Shown piece after piece: positions 35,627-44,218 of a stretch of 64,000 nt of DNA. This DNA comes from Luteococcus japonicus (GTDB lineage: Bacteria > Actinomycetota > Actinomycetes > Propionibacteriales > Propionibacteriaceae), in the NCBI RefSeq assembly GCF_003752415.1, contig NZ_RKHG01000001.1, forward strand, positions 1,302,001-1,366,000. The letters run 5' to 3'. The translations under genes and the position numbers were made by a program. Each line of letters begins with the position of its first letter. Position 1 is the first letter of the stretch. A model generated the notes under the pieces. The model did not search any database and had not been told where the DNA came from. It saw only the letters and a list, made by a program, of their open reading frames with translations.

Positions 35627-35711
35627 CAGCCGCTCGGGTTCCCCACAGCCGCTCGGGTTCCCCACAGCCGCTCGGGGTCCCCACAGCCGCTCGGGTTGCA
35701 ACACACGCGGA
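35627..35711. repeat. 19-bp tandem array, second locus
   Basis: CAGCCGCTCGGGTTCCCCA is present at 35627-35645 and 35646-35664, and with one change at 35665-35683. A fourth, truncated copy at 35684 runs on into GTTGCAACACACGCGGA (35695-35711). The segment from CGCTCGGG through CACGCGGA (35688-35711) is the exact inverse of 29237-29260, so the two arrays are in opposite orientation, 6.4 kb apart. Confidence 0.88.
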
Positions 35712-35780
35712 CCACTCAAACCCACGCGGACCGCTGGAACCGCCCCCAAGACCAGGGGCGAGGCCGCAGCGAGTCCGTGG

Positions 35781-36731
35781 TCAGCTGATCCCGAAGTCGT
35801 AGTCGTCGTAGGAGCGTGGGTCCTCGATCGGCTCGGAGTGGATCATCACGTGCAAGTCCGGGTATGCCTCCAGCAGGGCGTCGGTGATGTCCTCGACGAG
35901 GTCATGGGCCTGCTGCACGCTCCAGGCACCGGGCACCAGCAGGTGCATGTCCATGAAGCGACGGTGTCCCGACTCCCGGGTCCGCACCCCGTGGAACATG
36001 ATGTTCTCCCCGGTGAAGGACTCAAGGATCTCGCGGATGCGACGGTTGTCCTCCTTGGGGAGGCTGACATCCATCAGGCCCATCCCGGACTCATGCATCA
36101 GCTTGCCTCCGGTGAACAGGATGTTGACCCCCACCGCGAAGGCGACGATCGAGTCCAACCGCGGCCAGTTGGTCAACCAGACCAGGCCGACACCCGCGAC
36201 GACGCCGGCGCTGGTCCACACGTCGGTCATCAGGTGCTTGCCGTCGGCGGTCAGGGTCATGGAGCGGTACTGCTTGCCGGCACGCAGCAGCACCCACGCG
36301 ACGCTTCCGTTCAGCACGGAGGCGACGACGGAGACCAGCAGGCCCACGCCGACATTCTCCAGCGGCTGCGGGTGCAGGAAGCGCTGCACGGCGGAGACCA
36401 TGATCACGCCGGCGGCCACGAAGATCATCGCGCCCTCGACGGCGGCGGAGAAGTACTCGGCCTTGCTGTGGCCGAAGTTGTGGTCCTTGTCCGGCGGCTT
36501 GATGGCCACCCGCAGGGCAATCAGGGCGACGACGGCGGCCACCAGATTGACGACGGACTCGGCGGCATCGGACAGCAGGCCGACGGAGCCGGTGATCCGC
36601 CACGCAAAGGTCTTGAGGGCGATCGTCGCCACGGCTGCCGCGATGGACAGCCACGCGAAGCGGGTCAGGTCCACAGGTGCGCTGCTGCGCGTGTTGACGG
36701 GGGACGCCGCGGGGGCGGACTGGTTGCTCAC
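35781..36731 (-). CDS. Cation diffusion facilitator (Zn/Fe/Mn efflux) transporter
   Basis: CDF proteins are dimeric metal/H+ antiporters. The 316-aa protein has six membrane helices, the motif LLSDAAESVVNLVAA in TM2, HNFGHSKAEYFSA between TM2 and TM3, DGKHLMTDVWTSAGVV in TM5 with the His/Asp metal site, and a C-terminal cytoplasmic domain (from about residue 215) with HRRFMDMHLLVPG. The TM2 site has Asp and Glu in place of the His-Asp pair of zinc exporters, which suggests a metal such as Mn or Fe. The start is GTG 36729-36731 (MSNQSAPAAS). It diverges from the patatin gene. Confidence 0.88.
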   Translation of the reverse strand: MSNQSAPAASPVNTRSSAPVDLTRFAWLSIAAAVATIALKTFAWRITGSVGLLSDAAESVVNLVAAVVALIALRVAIKPPDKDHNFGHSKAEYFSAAVEGAMIFVAAGVIMVSAVQRFLHPQPLENVGVGLLVSVVASVLNGSVAWVLLRAGKQYRSMTLTADGKHLMTDVWTSAGVVAGVGLVWLTNWPRLDSIVAFAVGVNILFTGGKLMHESGMGLMDVSLPKEDNRRIREILESFTGENIMFHGVRTRESGHRRFMDMHLLVPGAWSVQQAHDLVEDITDALLEAYPDLHVMIHSEPIEDPRSYDDYDFGIS

Positions 36732-36803
36732 ATCGTCCAGTCTCCCACCAGCCTCGCCGGGCTGGAAGCCAAGCTCTGAGGGCCGGCTGGGTACGCTGGC
36801 GGC

Positions 36804-38303
36804 ATGGCACGACGCACCTGGCTCGGGATCGGCGCCTCCCTGCGTCTGGGGCGCGAGGAGAGGCAAGGTCTGGTCCTGTCCGGAGGTGGCTCGAAGGCCA
36901 GTTTCCAGTTGGGCGCGCTCGCCTACCTGTACGAGGTGGTGGGCATCGAGCCGCAGGTCATCGTCGGCACCTCTGCCGGCTCGATCCTGGGGGCCATGCT
37001 CGCCCAGTCCGCGGACCGTGAGCAGCAGGTGGCCGCGCTGCGTGACCTGGACGCCCTGTGGCTGGACATGACCCAGCAGAGTGACATGTTCACCGAGCGC
37101 ACCTGGTTCCGCCGCTTCCGTTCCCGAGGGCAGGACCTGGTGCAACTACTGAACCGGGACACTCGCAGCGGCTGGTTGAGCGGCGGTCTGCACAGGATCC
37201 AACTGCCCTTCGCGAAGGCAGCGGAGTCACCCGGATCCCCAGACGAACCGGGCTCGCCAGCCGAGGCGCAGGAGGAGCTCACCGGCCAGATGGAGACCCT
37301 GGCGATGGCGACGCTGGATCCCACCGCGGAGGGCCCGGAACTGACCCCCAGCCAGGTGATGGCGATCCTGGCGGGCCTGAGCCGTATGCGTGGGATGGGC
37401 AATGACCTCGGCGTGATCATGTCCGGCGCGGAGAAGACCCGTTCCATGTACATCCCGGGCCCGCTGCTGCGCGCCCTGCTGGGCGAGGGCGCCCTGTTCG
37501 ACTCCTCCAGGGTGACCTCCTCCGGGATGACGGTGAGGATCGCCATGGTGAGCCTGGAGAGCGGTGAACTGCGCTTCATGCGCGAGGACGGCCGGCTGGT
37601 GGACCGCGACGACGTCGAACTGCCCGGCGAGCCGCATGACTTCTCCCGTGGGGTGCTGGCCTCCTGCTCCATCCCCACCGTCTTCACCCCGGTTCCGATG
37701 GATGGCGAGCACTTCGTCGACGGTGGTGTCCGGGAGAACCTGCCGGCGGAGATGGCGATCGGCCCGTTGGGCTGCACGACGACCTATGTGGTCACCTCCA
37801 ATGCGCCGGGGGTGCGGGCCAGCGGCTCCTTCGAGGACAAGGACATGTTCCAGATCATGTTGCGGTCCACGGAGATCCAGTCCGACGAGACCGAGCGCGA
37901 CGAGGTGGCCTATGCCAAGCTCGCCGGGGCCGTGGTGATCGAGCCGGAGTTCGATGTGCACGAGGCACTCGTGGTGGACCCCGGCCTGATCCGGATCAAC
38001 CGGGACTACGGCTGGATCCGCGCCGCCGAGCAGCACCTGGGAGCGACGGTGGCCGAGCAGGCCCTCGACCGCAGCATCATCGCCGCGCGTCGACGTATCT
38101 GGGAGTTGGAGAAGAACCACCTGGACCCGGCCGTCCCCCACGACGAACGCGAACTGTTGCTGCTGGCACGGCTGAAATATGATCTCCGGGACCAGGTGCC
38201 CCGGCTGCGTCCCGAGCTGCTGCCCGAGGGCGCGGACCAGTGGTGGCAACGCTGGGAGGCCCACCCGGTGGCTCCGCAGGTGGACCCGCCCTGGCTGGTC
38301 TGA
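36804..38303 (+). CDS. Patatin-like phospholipase
   Basis: Patatin proteins are Ser-Asp dyad lipid acyl hydrolases. This 499-aa protein has the oxyanion hole LSGGGSKASFQLGAL (residues 25-39), the nucleophile Ser57 in GTSAG, and the catalytic Asp in FVDGGVRENLP at about residue 308. A variable insert of about 130 residues (about 110-240), including a Pro/Glu-rich stretch, separates the two halves, and a C-terminal helical extension of about 140 residues follows. There is no signal peptide. It may act on membrane phospholipids in the cytosol or as a defence or self-lysis effector; nothing in the context decides that. The ATG at 36804 fits the family start. Confidence 0.86.
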   Translation: MARRTWLGIGASLRLGREERQGLVLSGGGSKASFQLGALAYLYEVVGIEPQVIVGTSAGSILGAMLAQSADREQQVAALRDLDALWLDMTQQSDMFTERTWFRRFRSRGQDLVQLLNRDTRSGWLSGGLHRIQLPFAKAAESPGSPDEPGSPAEAQEELTGQMETLAMATLDPTAEGPELTPSQVMAILAGLSRMRGMGNDLGVIMSGAEKTRSMYIPGPLLRALLGEGALFDSSRVTSSGMTVRIAMVSLESGELRFMREDGRLVDRDDVELPGEPHDFSRGVLASCSIPTVFTPVPMDGEHFVDGGVRENLPAEMAIGPLGCTTTYVVTSNAPGVRASGSFEDKDMFQIMLRSTEIQSDETERDEVAYAKLAGAVVIEPEFDVHEALVVDPGLIRINRDYGWIRAAEQHLGATVAEQALDRSIIAARRRIWELEKNHLDPAVPHDERELLLLARLKYDLRDQVPRLRPELLPEGADQWWQRWEAHPVAPQVDPPWLV

Positions 38304-38320
38304 CCCCGGCTCCTGCGGAA

Positions 38321-38383
38321 TTTCGCGGGACCTGGCGCCTGTGAACCTTCCAAGGTCCTCCTGGCCAGGATCCTCCCGCGAAA
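38321..38383. repeat. Spaced inverted repeat after the patatin gene
   Basis: TTTCGCGGGA (38321-38330) and TCCCGCGAAA (38374-38383) are exact inverse copies around a 43-nt centre that itself contains the palindrome CCTGGCCAGG. It may form a long terminator hairpin for the patatin gene or be a small inverted element. Confidence 0.5.
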
Positions 38384-38450
38384 GTGTCGGCCCGATCGCC
38401 CGTCTGGCCCCGTTCACACTGTGTTGACCCGGCCGGGTTAGGTTGGGGAC

Positions 38451-39230
38451 GTGCGTACACCACGAGACATCGAATGCTGGCTCACTGACAAGGATGGGGT
38501 GCTGGTCCACGAGGACATCCCCATTCCTGGCGCCGCGGAACTCATCCAACGCTGGGTGGACACCTCGCAGCGCTTCCTGGTTTTGACCAATGACTCGTCG
38601 ATGACCCCGCGGGACCTCAGCGCCCGGCTGGATCGCTCCGGCCTGACGGTGCCGGAGGAGAACCTGTGGACCAGCGCGCTGGCCACGGCGGCCTTCCTGC
38701 AGCGCCAGAAGCCGGGCGCGCGGGTCTACGCCATCGGCGAGGCGGGGCTGACGACGGCCCTGCACCAGGCGGGTTTCATCCTGACCAGCACGGACCCGGA
38801 CTATGTGGTGCTGGGCGAGACGCGCACCTACTCCTTCGAGTCCATCACCCAGGCCATTCGGCTGGTCGTCGGCGGCGCAAAGTTCATCACCACCAACCCG
38901 GACACCACCGGCCCCAGCGCCCAGGGCCTGCTGCCGGCCACTGGTGCCGCGGCCGCCATGATCACCGCGGCCACCAACCGTCGCCCCTATGTGGTGGGCA
39001 AGCCCAACCCCATGATGTTCCGCTCCGCCATGAACAAGATCGAGGCACATGCGGAGACCACGGCGATGATCGGAGATCGGATGGACACCGACATCGTCGC
39101 GGGAATGGAGGCAGGCCTGTTCACCGTCCTGGTGCTCAGCGGCATCACGGGACGGATGGACCTGGAGCGCTTCCCCTACCGCCCGGACCTGATCGTCGAG
39201 AGCGTCGACGAGTTGAAGGACATGCTCTGA
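38451..39230 (+). CDS. HAD-IIA family sugar-phosphatase (NagD-like)
   Basis: The enzyme hydrolyses small phosphate esters via an aspartyl-phosphate. The 259-aa protein has motif I LTDKDGVL (nucleophile Asp and second Asp), motif II VLTNDSS, a C2-type cap in the middle, and motifs III/IV in VVGKPNPMMF and AMIGDRMDTDI. Motif I has Lys in the middle (DKDG), an uncommon but tolerated variant. The start is GTG at 38451. The gene is monocistronic; an R1 repeat follows its stop at 39233-39248. Confidence 0.85.
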   Translation: MRTPRDIECWLTDKDGVLVHEDIPIPGAAELIQRWVDTSQRFLVLTNDSSMTPRDLSARLDRSGLTVPEENLWTSALATAAFLQRQKPGARVYAIGEAGLTTALHQAGFILTSTDPDYVVLGETRTYSFESITQAIRLVVGGAKFITTNPDTTGPSAQGLLPATGAAAAMITAATNRRPYVVGKPNPMMFRSAMNKIEAHAETTAMIGDRMDTDIVAGMEAGLFTVLVLSGITGRMDLERFPYRPDLIVESVDELKDML

Positions 39231-39438
39231 GCCCTCGACAGGATCGGGCATCGTCAACGGACCCCACCACCAGGTGAGGAGCTGCTGAATTCATCAGCGC
39301 CGCCTCAGGCAGTGACCCGTGGTCTCGCCCCGTCGGTTGTTAGCCTGTCCATACCCCCGAAGAAGCGTGCACCCCACACGTCAAGGTCTCCCCCGGCCAA
39401 TCGCTCACGCATGTCCGAACGACCGAAGGAAACTTCTC

Positions 39439-41568
39439 GTGACCAGCACCAATCGCCGTACCTTCCTCGCCCTGGGGGCCGCGGGTGTCACCGCCACTGC
39501 CGTCGCCGGGTGTTCCGATGACGAGCAGCCCACGCCGTCGCCCACACCGGCCACCAGTCAGGATGCGACGCCGACGGTGACCCCGGGTGGGCTGAAGGAG
39601 GCCGTGCTCGCGGACAAGCCGCTGCTCTACCTGGATTTCCAGGATGACGCCGACGCGAAGAACCCGGCGGACCAGTCCGGGAACAAGCGCAAGGCCGTCC
39701 TGCACGGCAAGATGTGGTGGCCCAATGACGCGTTGTCCTTGGCCGCTCCGAATGCCGTCGGGCGTGCCTTCTACTCCGGCGTCAGCAATGACGAGGCCTG
39801 GATCGAGATCCCGGACGCCCGGACCTGGCTGGCCGAGGCTCCGAAGACCGGCCTGACGGTGGAGATGTGGCTCTGTCAGGACGAGCCCAACTTCAACCAG
39901 ACCCTGTTCAAGCTGCACTCCACCAGCGACGAGACGGGCTGGTCGATCGGGCTTCGCCAGGAGGGCAATGGCCTGGCGGCCGAGGGCCCCGGATACAAGG
40001 CCGTCGAGCTGGACAGCGCCAAGCTGCCCAAGGCCTGGCACCACGTCGCGATGAGCATCGACGCCAAGGGTGCGGTGACGGGCTATGTGGACGGCAAGCA
40101 GATCGGCACCGGGAGCATCGGCCTCTTCGTCGGCAAGGTGAAGTCCGCCACCGTCGGCACCAAGGACGGCAAGGGTGCATCACTGTCCGGACAATGGTCC
40201 CACTACGCCATCTACGGCTCCCCGCTGAGTGCCGATCGAATCAAGGCCCACCACGACGCGGGTGTGCAGAAGGTTGACCCGGCCATCCGCGGCGTCGACT
40301 GGTGGTTCGGCGGACCCGCCTACTACAAGCAGTTCACCAATGCCGAGGTGCTGGCCGACGAGAAGCGCTTCCACGTGGCCGAGTGGTGGATGAATGCCTT
40401 CGACGAGGACTTGCCCACGGAGAAGAAGTACGCCGACGGCGCCGTCGTCGTGGACCCGCAGGTGACCCCGGAAGGGCTGCGAAAGGCGGGCATCTGGACC
40501 ATCCGCACCACCGGCATGGACATGACCGGCAAGCCCGGCGCGGAGACCGTGGGTTGGCTGCCCGAGGACGAGGCGGACATGGCCACCGAGAAGATGGCCA
40601 AGATGGAGGAGAACCTCAAGAAGCACCCCAGGGGCTACCTGGCCTATTCCAACTTCGGAACCGGCGTGACCATCTCCTCCATCGACCGTTACCGGGTGCG
40701 GCCCCTGGTGGACCGCCCGAACCTGCACCAGGTGTCGGCGGACCTGTACTCCTACTGCTTCAGCCCGAAGGTCTGCCAGCAGGTGGAGGACGCCTGGGGC
40801 GTGCCGAAGGAGATTGCCCGACGGGCCGCCATCCACGGCATGACCGTGGAACGCTGCCGCGCCTTCCTGACCCGGCCGCGGCCGGTCTGGGGCCTGGTGG
40901 CCCTGGGTCATGGTGGCGTCACCGCGCCCGGCGAGCCTGGCTGGTCCTCGGTGCCCAGCGCCGACGAGGTGGAGGGCGCCATGATGTCCTGCATCCTCGG
41001 CGGGGCTTCGGGAATCCTGCTCTTCCCGCAGACCTTCCCGGACTCCAAGAAGGCCCCGGTGTGGAATGCCAAGACCGCCTACAAGGCCGGCGACACCGTG
41101 CGAGACCCCAAGGAGACGCACCGCTTCTGGTACGCCCGGGTGGAGCCCAAGCAGGGCGTCGACCCAAACACGGTGACCGACGACACCTGGCTGAGCTGGC
41201 GCCCCGGCGTCTTCGGCGTGCGGGACAAGGACCACTTCGCCCGGGGTGTCAGTGACCGCGTCGAGCAGGTCAAGGCGCGGCTGCAGACCCATGCGCCGGT
41301 CTTCAACGCCCGTTCGGTCCACAAGACCTTCAACGACAAGCTGTACACCCGCTACTGGCCCACCACGCCGGACGGCAACAGCTACCTGTTGGCGATGCAG
41401 AAGATCGAGCACTACTCCGGCGAGTACCAGCTGCAGCTGCCCGAGGGCGTGGACGCCAAGCAGGTGGAGGTGGTGGACGCGGACCGCACCCTGGAGGTCA
41501 AGGACGGGGTCTTCACCGATTCCTTCGCCCACGAGTGGGAGCACCGCCTCTACCGCTGGAAGGCCTGA
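39439..41568 (+). CDS. Tat-exported lipoprotein with LamG-type and TIM-barrel-like domains
   Basis: The 709-aa protein begins VTSTNRRTFLALGAAGVTATAVAGC: twin arginines at 6-7, a hydrophobic core and a lipobox AVAGC with Cys25, so it should be Tat-exported and lipid-anchored. A Pro/Thr linker (about 30-55) leads into a concanavalin-like LamG domain (about 60-275; FDQNxTLFKLHS-type strands and SLSGQWSHYAIYGSPLSADRIKAHH). A large C-terminal domain (about 280-600) with AGIWTIRTTGMD and the acidic SADLYSYCFSPKV resembles glycoside-hydrolase TIM barrels. No catalytic pair can be assigned. The GTG at 39439 follows AAGGA by 9 nt. It probably binds or degrades a polysaccharide. Confidence 0.7.
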   Translation: MTSTNRRTFLALGAAGVTATAVAGCSDDEQPTPSPTPATSQDATPTVTPGGLKEAVLADKPLLYLDFQDDADAKNPADQSGNKRKAVLHGKMWWPNDALSLAAPNAVGRAFYSGVSNDEAWIEIPDARTWLAEAPKTGLTVEMWLCQDEPNFNQTLFKLHSTSDETGWSIGLRQEGNGLAAEGPGYKAVELDSAKLPKAWHHVAMSIDAKGAVTGYVDGKQIGTGSIGLFVGKVKSATVGTKDGKGASLSGQWSHYAIYGSPLSADRIKAHHDAGVQKVDPAIRGVDWWFGGPAYYKQFTNAEVLADEKRFHVAEWWMNAFDEDLPTEKKYADGAVVVDPQVTPEGLRKAGIWTIRTTGMDMTGKPGAETVGWLPEDEADMATEKMAKMEENLKKHPRGYLAYSNFGTGVTISSIDRYRVRPLVDRPNLHQVSADLYSYCFSPKVCQQVEDAWGVPKEIARRAAIHGMTVERCRAFLTRPRPVWGLVALGHGGVTAPGEPGWSSVPSADEVEGAMMSCILGGASGILLFPQTFPDSKKAPVWNAKTAYKAGDTVRDPKETHRFWYARVEPKQGVDPNTVTDDTWLSWRPGVFGVRDKDHFARGVSDRVEQVKARLQTHAPVFNARSVHKTFNDKLYTRYWPTTPDGNSYLLAMQKIEHYSGEYQLQLPEGVDAKQVEVVDADRTLEVKDGVFTDSFAHEWEHRLYRWKA

Positions 41569-41590
41569 GGCTGGCGCCCGTCCCCGTCGG

Positions 41591-41605
41591 CCGAGCCTGT
41601 CGAGG
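41591..41605. repeat. R1 dispersed repeat copy
   Basis: CCGAGCCTGTCGAGG, the inverse form of the R1 unit, 22 bp after the lipoprotein stop. Confidence 0.75.
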
Positions 41606-41650
41606 CCACGGGGGCGGGCCACCCGGCGTCACCGCTAGACTGGCCGACGC

Positions 41651-41723
41651 GCCCCTATAGCTCAGTTGGCAGAGCAGTGGACTTTTAATCCATGGGTCCT
41701 GGGTTCGAACCCCAGTGGGGGCA
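41651..41723 (+). tRNA. tRNA-Lys (anticodon UUU)
   Basis: The seven-base acceptor stem GCCCCTA pairs with TGGGGGC (one G-T wobble). The D arm contains AGCTCAGTTGGCAGAGC, the anticodon loop is CTTTTAA with TTT as anticodon, and the T arm has GGTTCGAAC. The discriminator is A at 41723 and CCA (41724-41726) is encoded. Confidence 0.95.
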
Positions 41724-41755
41724 CCACGCGTCACCCGTCGACGAGGGAGCAGCCC

Positions 41756-42358
41756 GTGCGCGGATTCTTGGTGGTGCTGGCCATGGGGTTGGTCCTGCTT
41801 GCCCTCGCGGCGCTGCGGGACCGGCACACCCGTCGGCTTGCCGAGGCGCAGCTGGGGATTCCGCTGGAACACCTTGGGGCAACGCCAGCCAGTACGCCCG
41901 ATGAGTCCCAGCAGGCCGCCCTCGACGCCTTTCGCACCGCCCAGCCACGCTTCGACGCTCCGCTGGCCGATGAGCGATTCGCCAGCTGGGCCTCGCCCGC
42001 CACCCTGGAACTGACCGATGTGGACCTGCTGTGCTGCGCCGAGGGCGTCGGCTCCCGGCGGGAACTGATGGACAGTCTGGCCGTCGCACGACGTACGGGC
42101 CGACACCTCGTGGTGGTCTGTCCGGCCCCCGAGGAGAGCCTCGTCGGCCTCCTGGCCAGTGCTCCATCTGGGACTGCGCGCACGCCGCTGTTGGTCGCGG
42201 ACCCACAGACCTGCAGTGAGCTGGCCCAGGCCACAGGCGGCCGTCCGGCGACGCGTGCGGACCTGCAGTCCGGAGCCGCCCCATCCGGCCATGGCAAGGC
42301 GCGACGGCTGGTTGCCGATGCCACTGGTTGCTGGGTCCAGGGCCCCGACGAAAGCTGA
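41756..42358 (+). CDS. Membrane-anchored protein with a GroEL apical-like domain
   Basis: The 200-aa protein has an N-terminal membrane helix (GFLVVLAMGLVLLALAAL), a linker, and a domain (about 85-197) whose order of strands and helices recalls the GroEL apical domain. TDVDLLCCAEGVGSRRELMDSL resembles the segment before the allosteric helices, TGRHLVVVCPAPEESLVGLL matches GKPLLIIAEDVEGEAL, LAQATGGRP matches the TGG turn, and GKARRLVADATGCWVQGPD is like the final strand. There is no chaperonin equatorial domain. GTG at 41756 follows GAGGGAG. The homology is my own pattern match and moderately uncertain. It lies between tRNA-Lys and a cell-wall gene. Confidence 0.6.
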   Translation: MRGFLVVLAMGLVLLALAALRDRHTRRLAEAQLGIPLEHLGATPASTPDESQQAALDAFRTAQPRFDAPLADERFASWASPATLELTDVDLLCCAEGVGSRRELMDSLAVARRTGRHLVVVCPAPEESLVGLLASAPSGTARTPLLVADPQTCSELAQATGGRPATRADLQSGAAPSGHGKARRLVADATGCWVQGPDES

Positions 42359-42735
42359 ACCTCAAGTTTCGGTTGACCGTGCATCTGTGTGTCTCTCAGA
42401 CGTCCCTTCCCAAAGTCTCAGGTGCCGAGAATCGTGCACCCATGATTCGAACAAGGGAACATCTATGCCGACTGGCATACAGGTCGGGGCAAGGCAAGAC
42501 CCCTTCAGCGGTCATTCGAATCACAACGATGTAATTCCATTCCTGAAGTTCCGCTGGATCCGGCGGCGATTCACTTGCCAGGCAGTCATTGCCGTTCCCG
42601 AAAGGATTGGCCCTCCAGCGGAGGATCTCCCTACAGTCCGGTCCGTGGCACCGGCCACGGACGTGGGGAAGCGTCCATGCCGGTGCCATCCACCAGTCCA
42701 CGCGGTTGGGGAAGAACCGCCGGAAGGAAATTCTC
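42359..42735 (+). promoter_or_regulatory. 377-bp structured leader of the SH3/peptidase gene
   Basis: The first 230 bp are AT-richer and non-coding, with a short hairpin TATGCC-GACT-GGCATA at 42464-42479. Two alternative hairpins then overlap. One is GTCCGTGG (42641-42648) with CCACGGAC (42655-42662). The other is TGGCACCGGC (42646-42655) with GCCGGTGCCA (42679-42688), extended inside by GGACG (42659-42663) with CGTCC (42672-42676). They cannot form together, which is the design of a riboswitch or attenuator. A third hairpin (42702-42720) ends next to the RBS AAGGAAA of the gene at 42736. The c-di-AMP (ydaO) motif seen before similar genes is absent. Confidence 0.55.
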
Positions 42736-44103
42736 GTGTCTGCACTGCGTTTGGCGCGGTTGTCGGCGGCCTCGGCCGTCACGGCCGGCATGCTCTTGGG
42801 CGGTACCCAGCTCGTCGTCGGCCAGATGGCCCAGGCCCGCAACACCGCCATGACCTCGTCCGTCGTCCTCAACGTCCGCTCCAGCCCCGGACTGGGTGCC
42901 CCCGTCGTGGGCGTCCTCTCCCGCGGCGCTCGGGTGACCGCCATCGGCTCCTCGGTCAATGGTTGGACCCCGGTGCGCTTCCAGGGCCACAAGGCCTGGG
43001 TCTACACCAGCTATCTGCGCACGGCGCGGGAAGTCACCTCCTCAACCGCCACGGCCGCCACCAGCGGACGCGCCTTCACGACGGAGGCGCTCAATGTGCG
43101 CACCGGCCCGGGCATCGACAACCGGGTACTGACGGTGCTGGCCAAGGGTTCCCGGATCAACCTGACCGGACGTCGCGACGGCGCCTGGCTGCAGATCACC
43201 CTGGATGGCCAGAGCGCCTGGGTGAACAATGCCTGGATCAGCACGACTGCCGGCTCCAGCTCCACCGTGGCCATCAGCGGCAGGGCACGTGCCACCGCTG
43301 ACCTGATGATCCGCACCACCTCCAATGCCTCCTTCCGCAGCCTGGGTGACATCCCGCGGGGAACCATCCTGCAGCTCACGGGCAAGCGCACGAATGGCGT
43401 GGCGCAGATCCTGTGGCAGGGAAGGCCCCGCTGGGTGAATTCGCAGTACCTGGCGGGCGTCGGAAGCACCAGCACCACGGCCGGGGTCAGGGCCCCGGCG
43501 ACAATCGGGGTGCGCTACACGACGACGAGCCTGAGCATCCGCCCTGCATCCACCGGACTGCGCTACCTCTACAACGTGCCCACCGGTACGGCCTTGCGGG
43601 TGACCGGTGTCGTGGAGAACGGCCGCGCCCAGGTGGTTGTCCAGGGTGCCGTGCGCTGGGTGACGGCGATGTACCTGTCCGGCAACAATCCCGCGGGCAG
43701 CGCCCCACTGGCGCGCACCCTCTACTCGGGTGGCGACCTGAACACCGGCGGGTCGGTGGGGCTCAACTCGCTGACCTCCAGCGCCAAGACGGTCGTCGGT
43801 GTGGTGCGGGCCAACTACCCCGCCATCAGCACCATGTACGGCGTGCGCAGCGATCCCCTGCCGGACCACCCGTCGGGCCACGCCGTCGACGTGATGCTGC
43901 CCAACTACCGCTCCAATGCGGACCTGGGCTGGCAGATCGCTCGGTACATGCGGGCCCACGCCAGTGAGCTGAACATCAAGTACGTGATCTACCGCCAGCA
44001 GATCTGGTCCGTGGCCCGCAGCAATGAGGGCTGGCGGCCGATGGCGGACCGCGGCGGCGACACGGCCAACCACATGGACCACGTGCACATCACCGTGAAC
44101 TGA
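42736..44103 (+). CDS. Secreted SH3-domain protein with C-terminal peptidase-like domain
   Basis: This 455-aa exported protein probably binds and cuts or modifies peptidoglycan. The signal peptide covers residues 1 to about 36 (basic start, hydrophobic core, ending VVGQMAQA). Four bacterial SH3 repeats follow (about 40-95, 112-170, 185-240, 262-315), each with LNVRSSPG- or LSIRPAS-like strands and a (K/R)AWV-type end. The last 120 residues contain HPSGHAVDVM and NHMDHVH, metal-ligand motifs of M15-like peptidases also seen in a C-terminal domain of mycobacterial cell-wall proteins. The start is GTG 42736, preceded by AAGGAAA. Expression may be governed by the structured leader. A 21-bp hairpin ends the transcript. 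Confidence 0.85.
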   Translation: MSALRLARLSAASAVTAGMLLGGTQLVVGQMAQARNTAMTSSVVLNVRSSPGLGAPVVGVLSRGARVTAIGSSVNGWTPVRFQGHKAWVYTSYLRTAREVTSSTATAATSGRAFTTEALNVRTGPGIDNRVLTVLAKGSRINLTGRRDGAWLQITLDGQSAWVNNAWISTTAGSSSTVAISGRARATADLMIRTTSNASFRSLGDIPRGTILQLTGKRTNGVAQILWQGRPRWVNSQYLAGVGSTSTTAGVRAPATIGVRYTTTSLSIRPASTGLRYLYNVPTGTALRVTGVVENGRAQVVVQGAVRWVTAMYLSGNNPAGSAPLARTLYSGGDLNTGGSVGLNSLTSSAKTVVGVVRANYPAISTMYGVRSDPLPDHPSGHAVDVMLPNYRSNADLGWQIARYMRAHASELNIKYVIYRQQIWSVARSNEGWRPMADRGGDTANHMDHVHITVN

Positions 44104-44117
44104 GCCCAAGCAGAATT

Positions 44118-44184
44118 CAGAACAGATGCAGGGCAGGGTGCCACCGCAACCATTGCAGTGGACCCCTGCCCTGCATCTGTTCTG
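44118..44184 (+). terminator. 21-bp stem terminator
   Basis: The arms 44118-44138 and 44164-44184 are perfectly complementary with a 25-nt loop. It follows the stop of the SH3/peptidase gene. Confidence 0.85.
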
Positions 44185-44218
44185 TCCTCGCCCGTCGGCC
44201 TTCAGGATGCCCTCGCCG

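Noticed and set aside
35627-35711. CRISPR array
   Set aside because: The units are 19 bp, directly adjacent with no unique spacers, and no cas genes are nearby.
42359-42735. c-di-AMP (ydaO) riboswitch before the SH3/peptidase gene
   Set aside because: The conserved GGTGAAT-, CCGAACCC- and GTCAGCTAACC-like blocks of that motif are not present, so I report only a structured leader.
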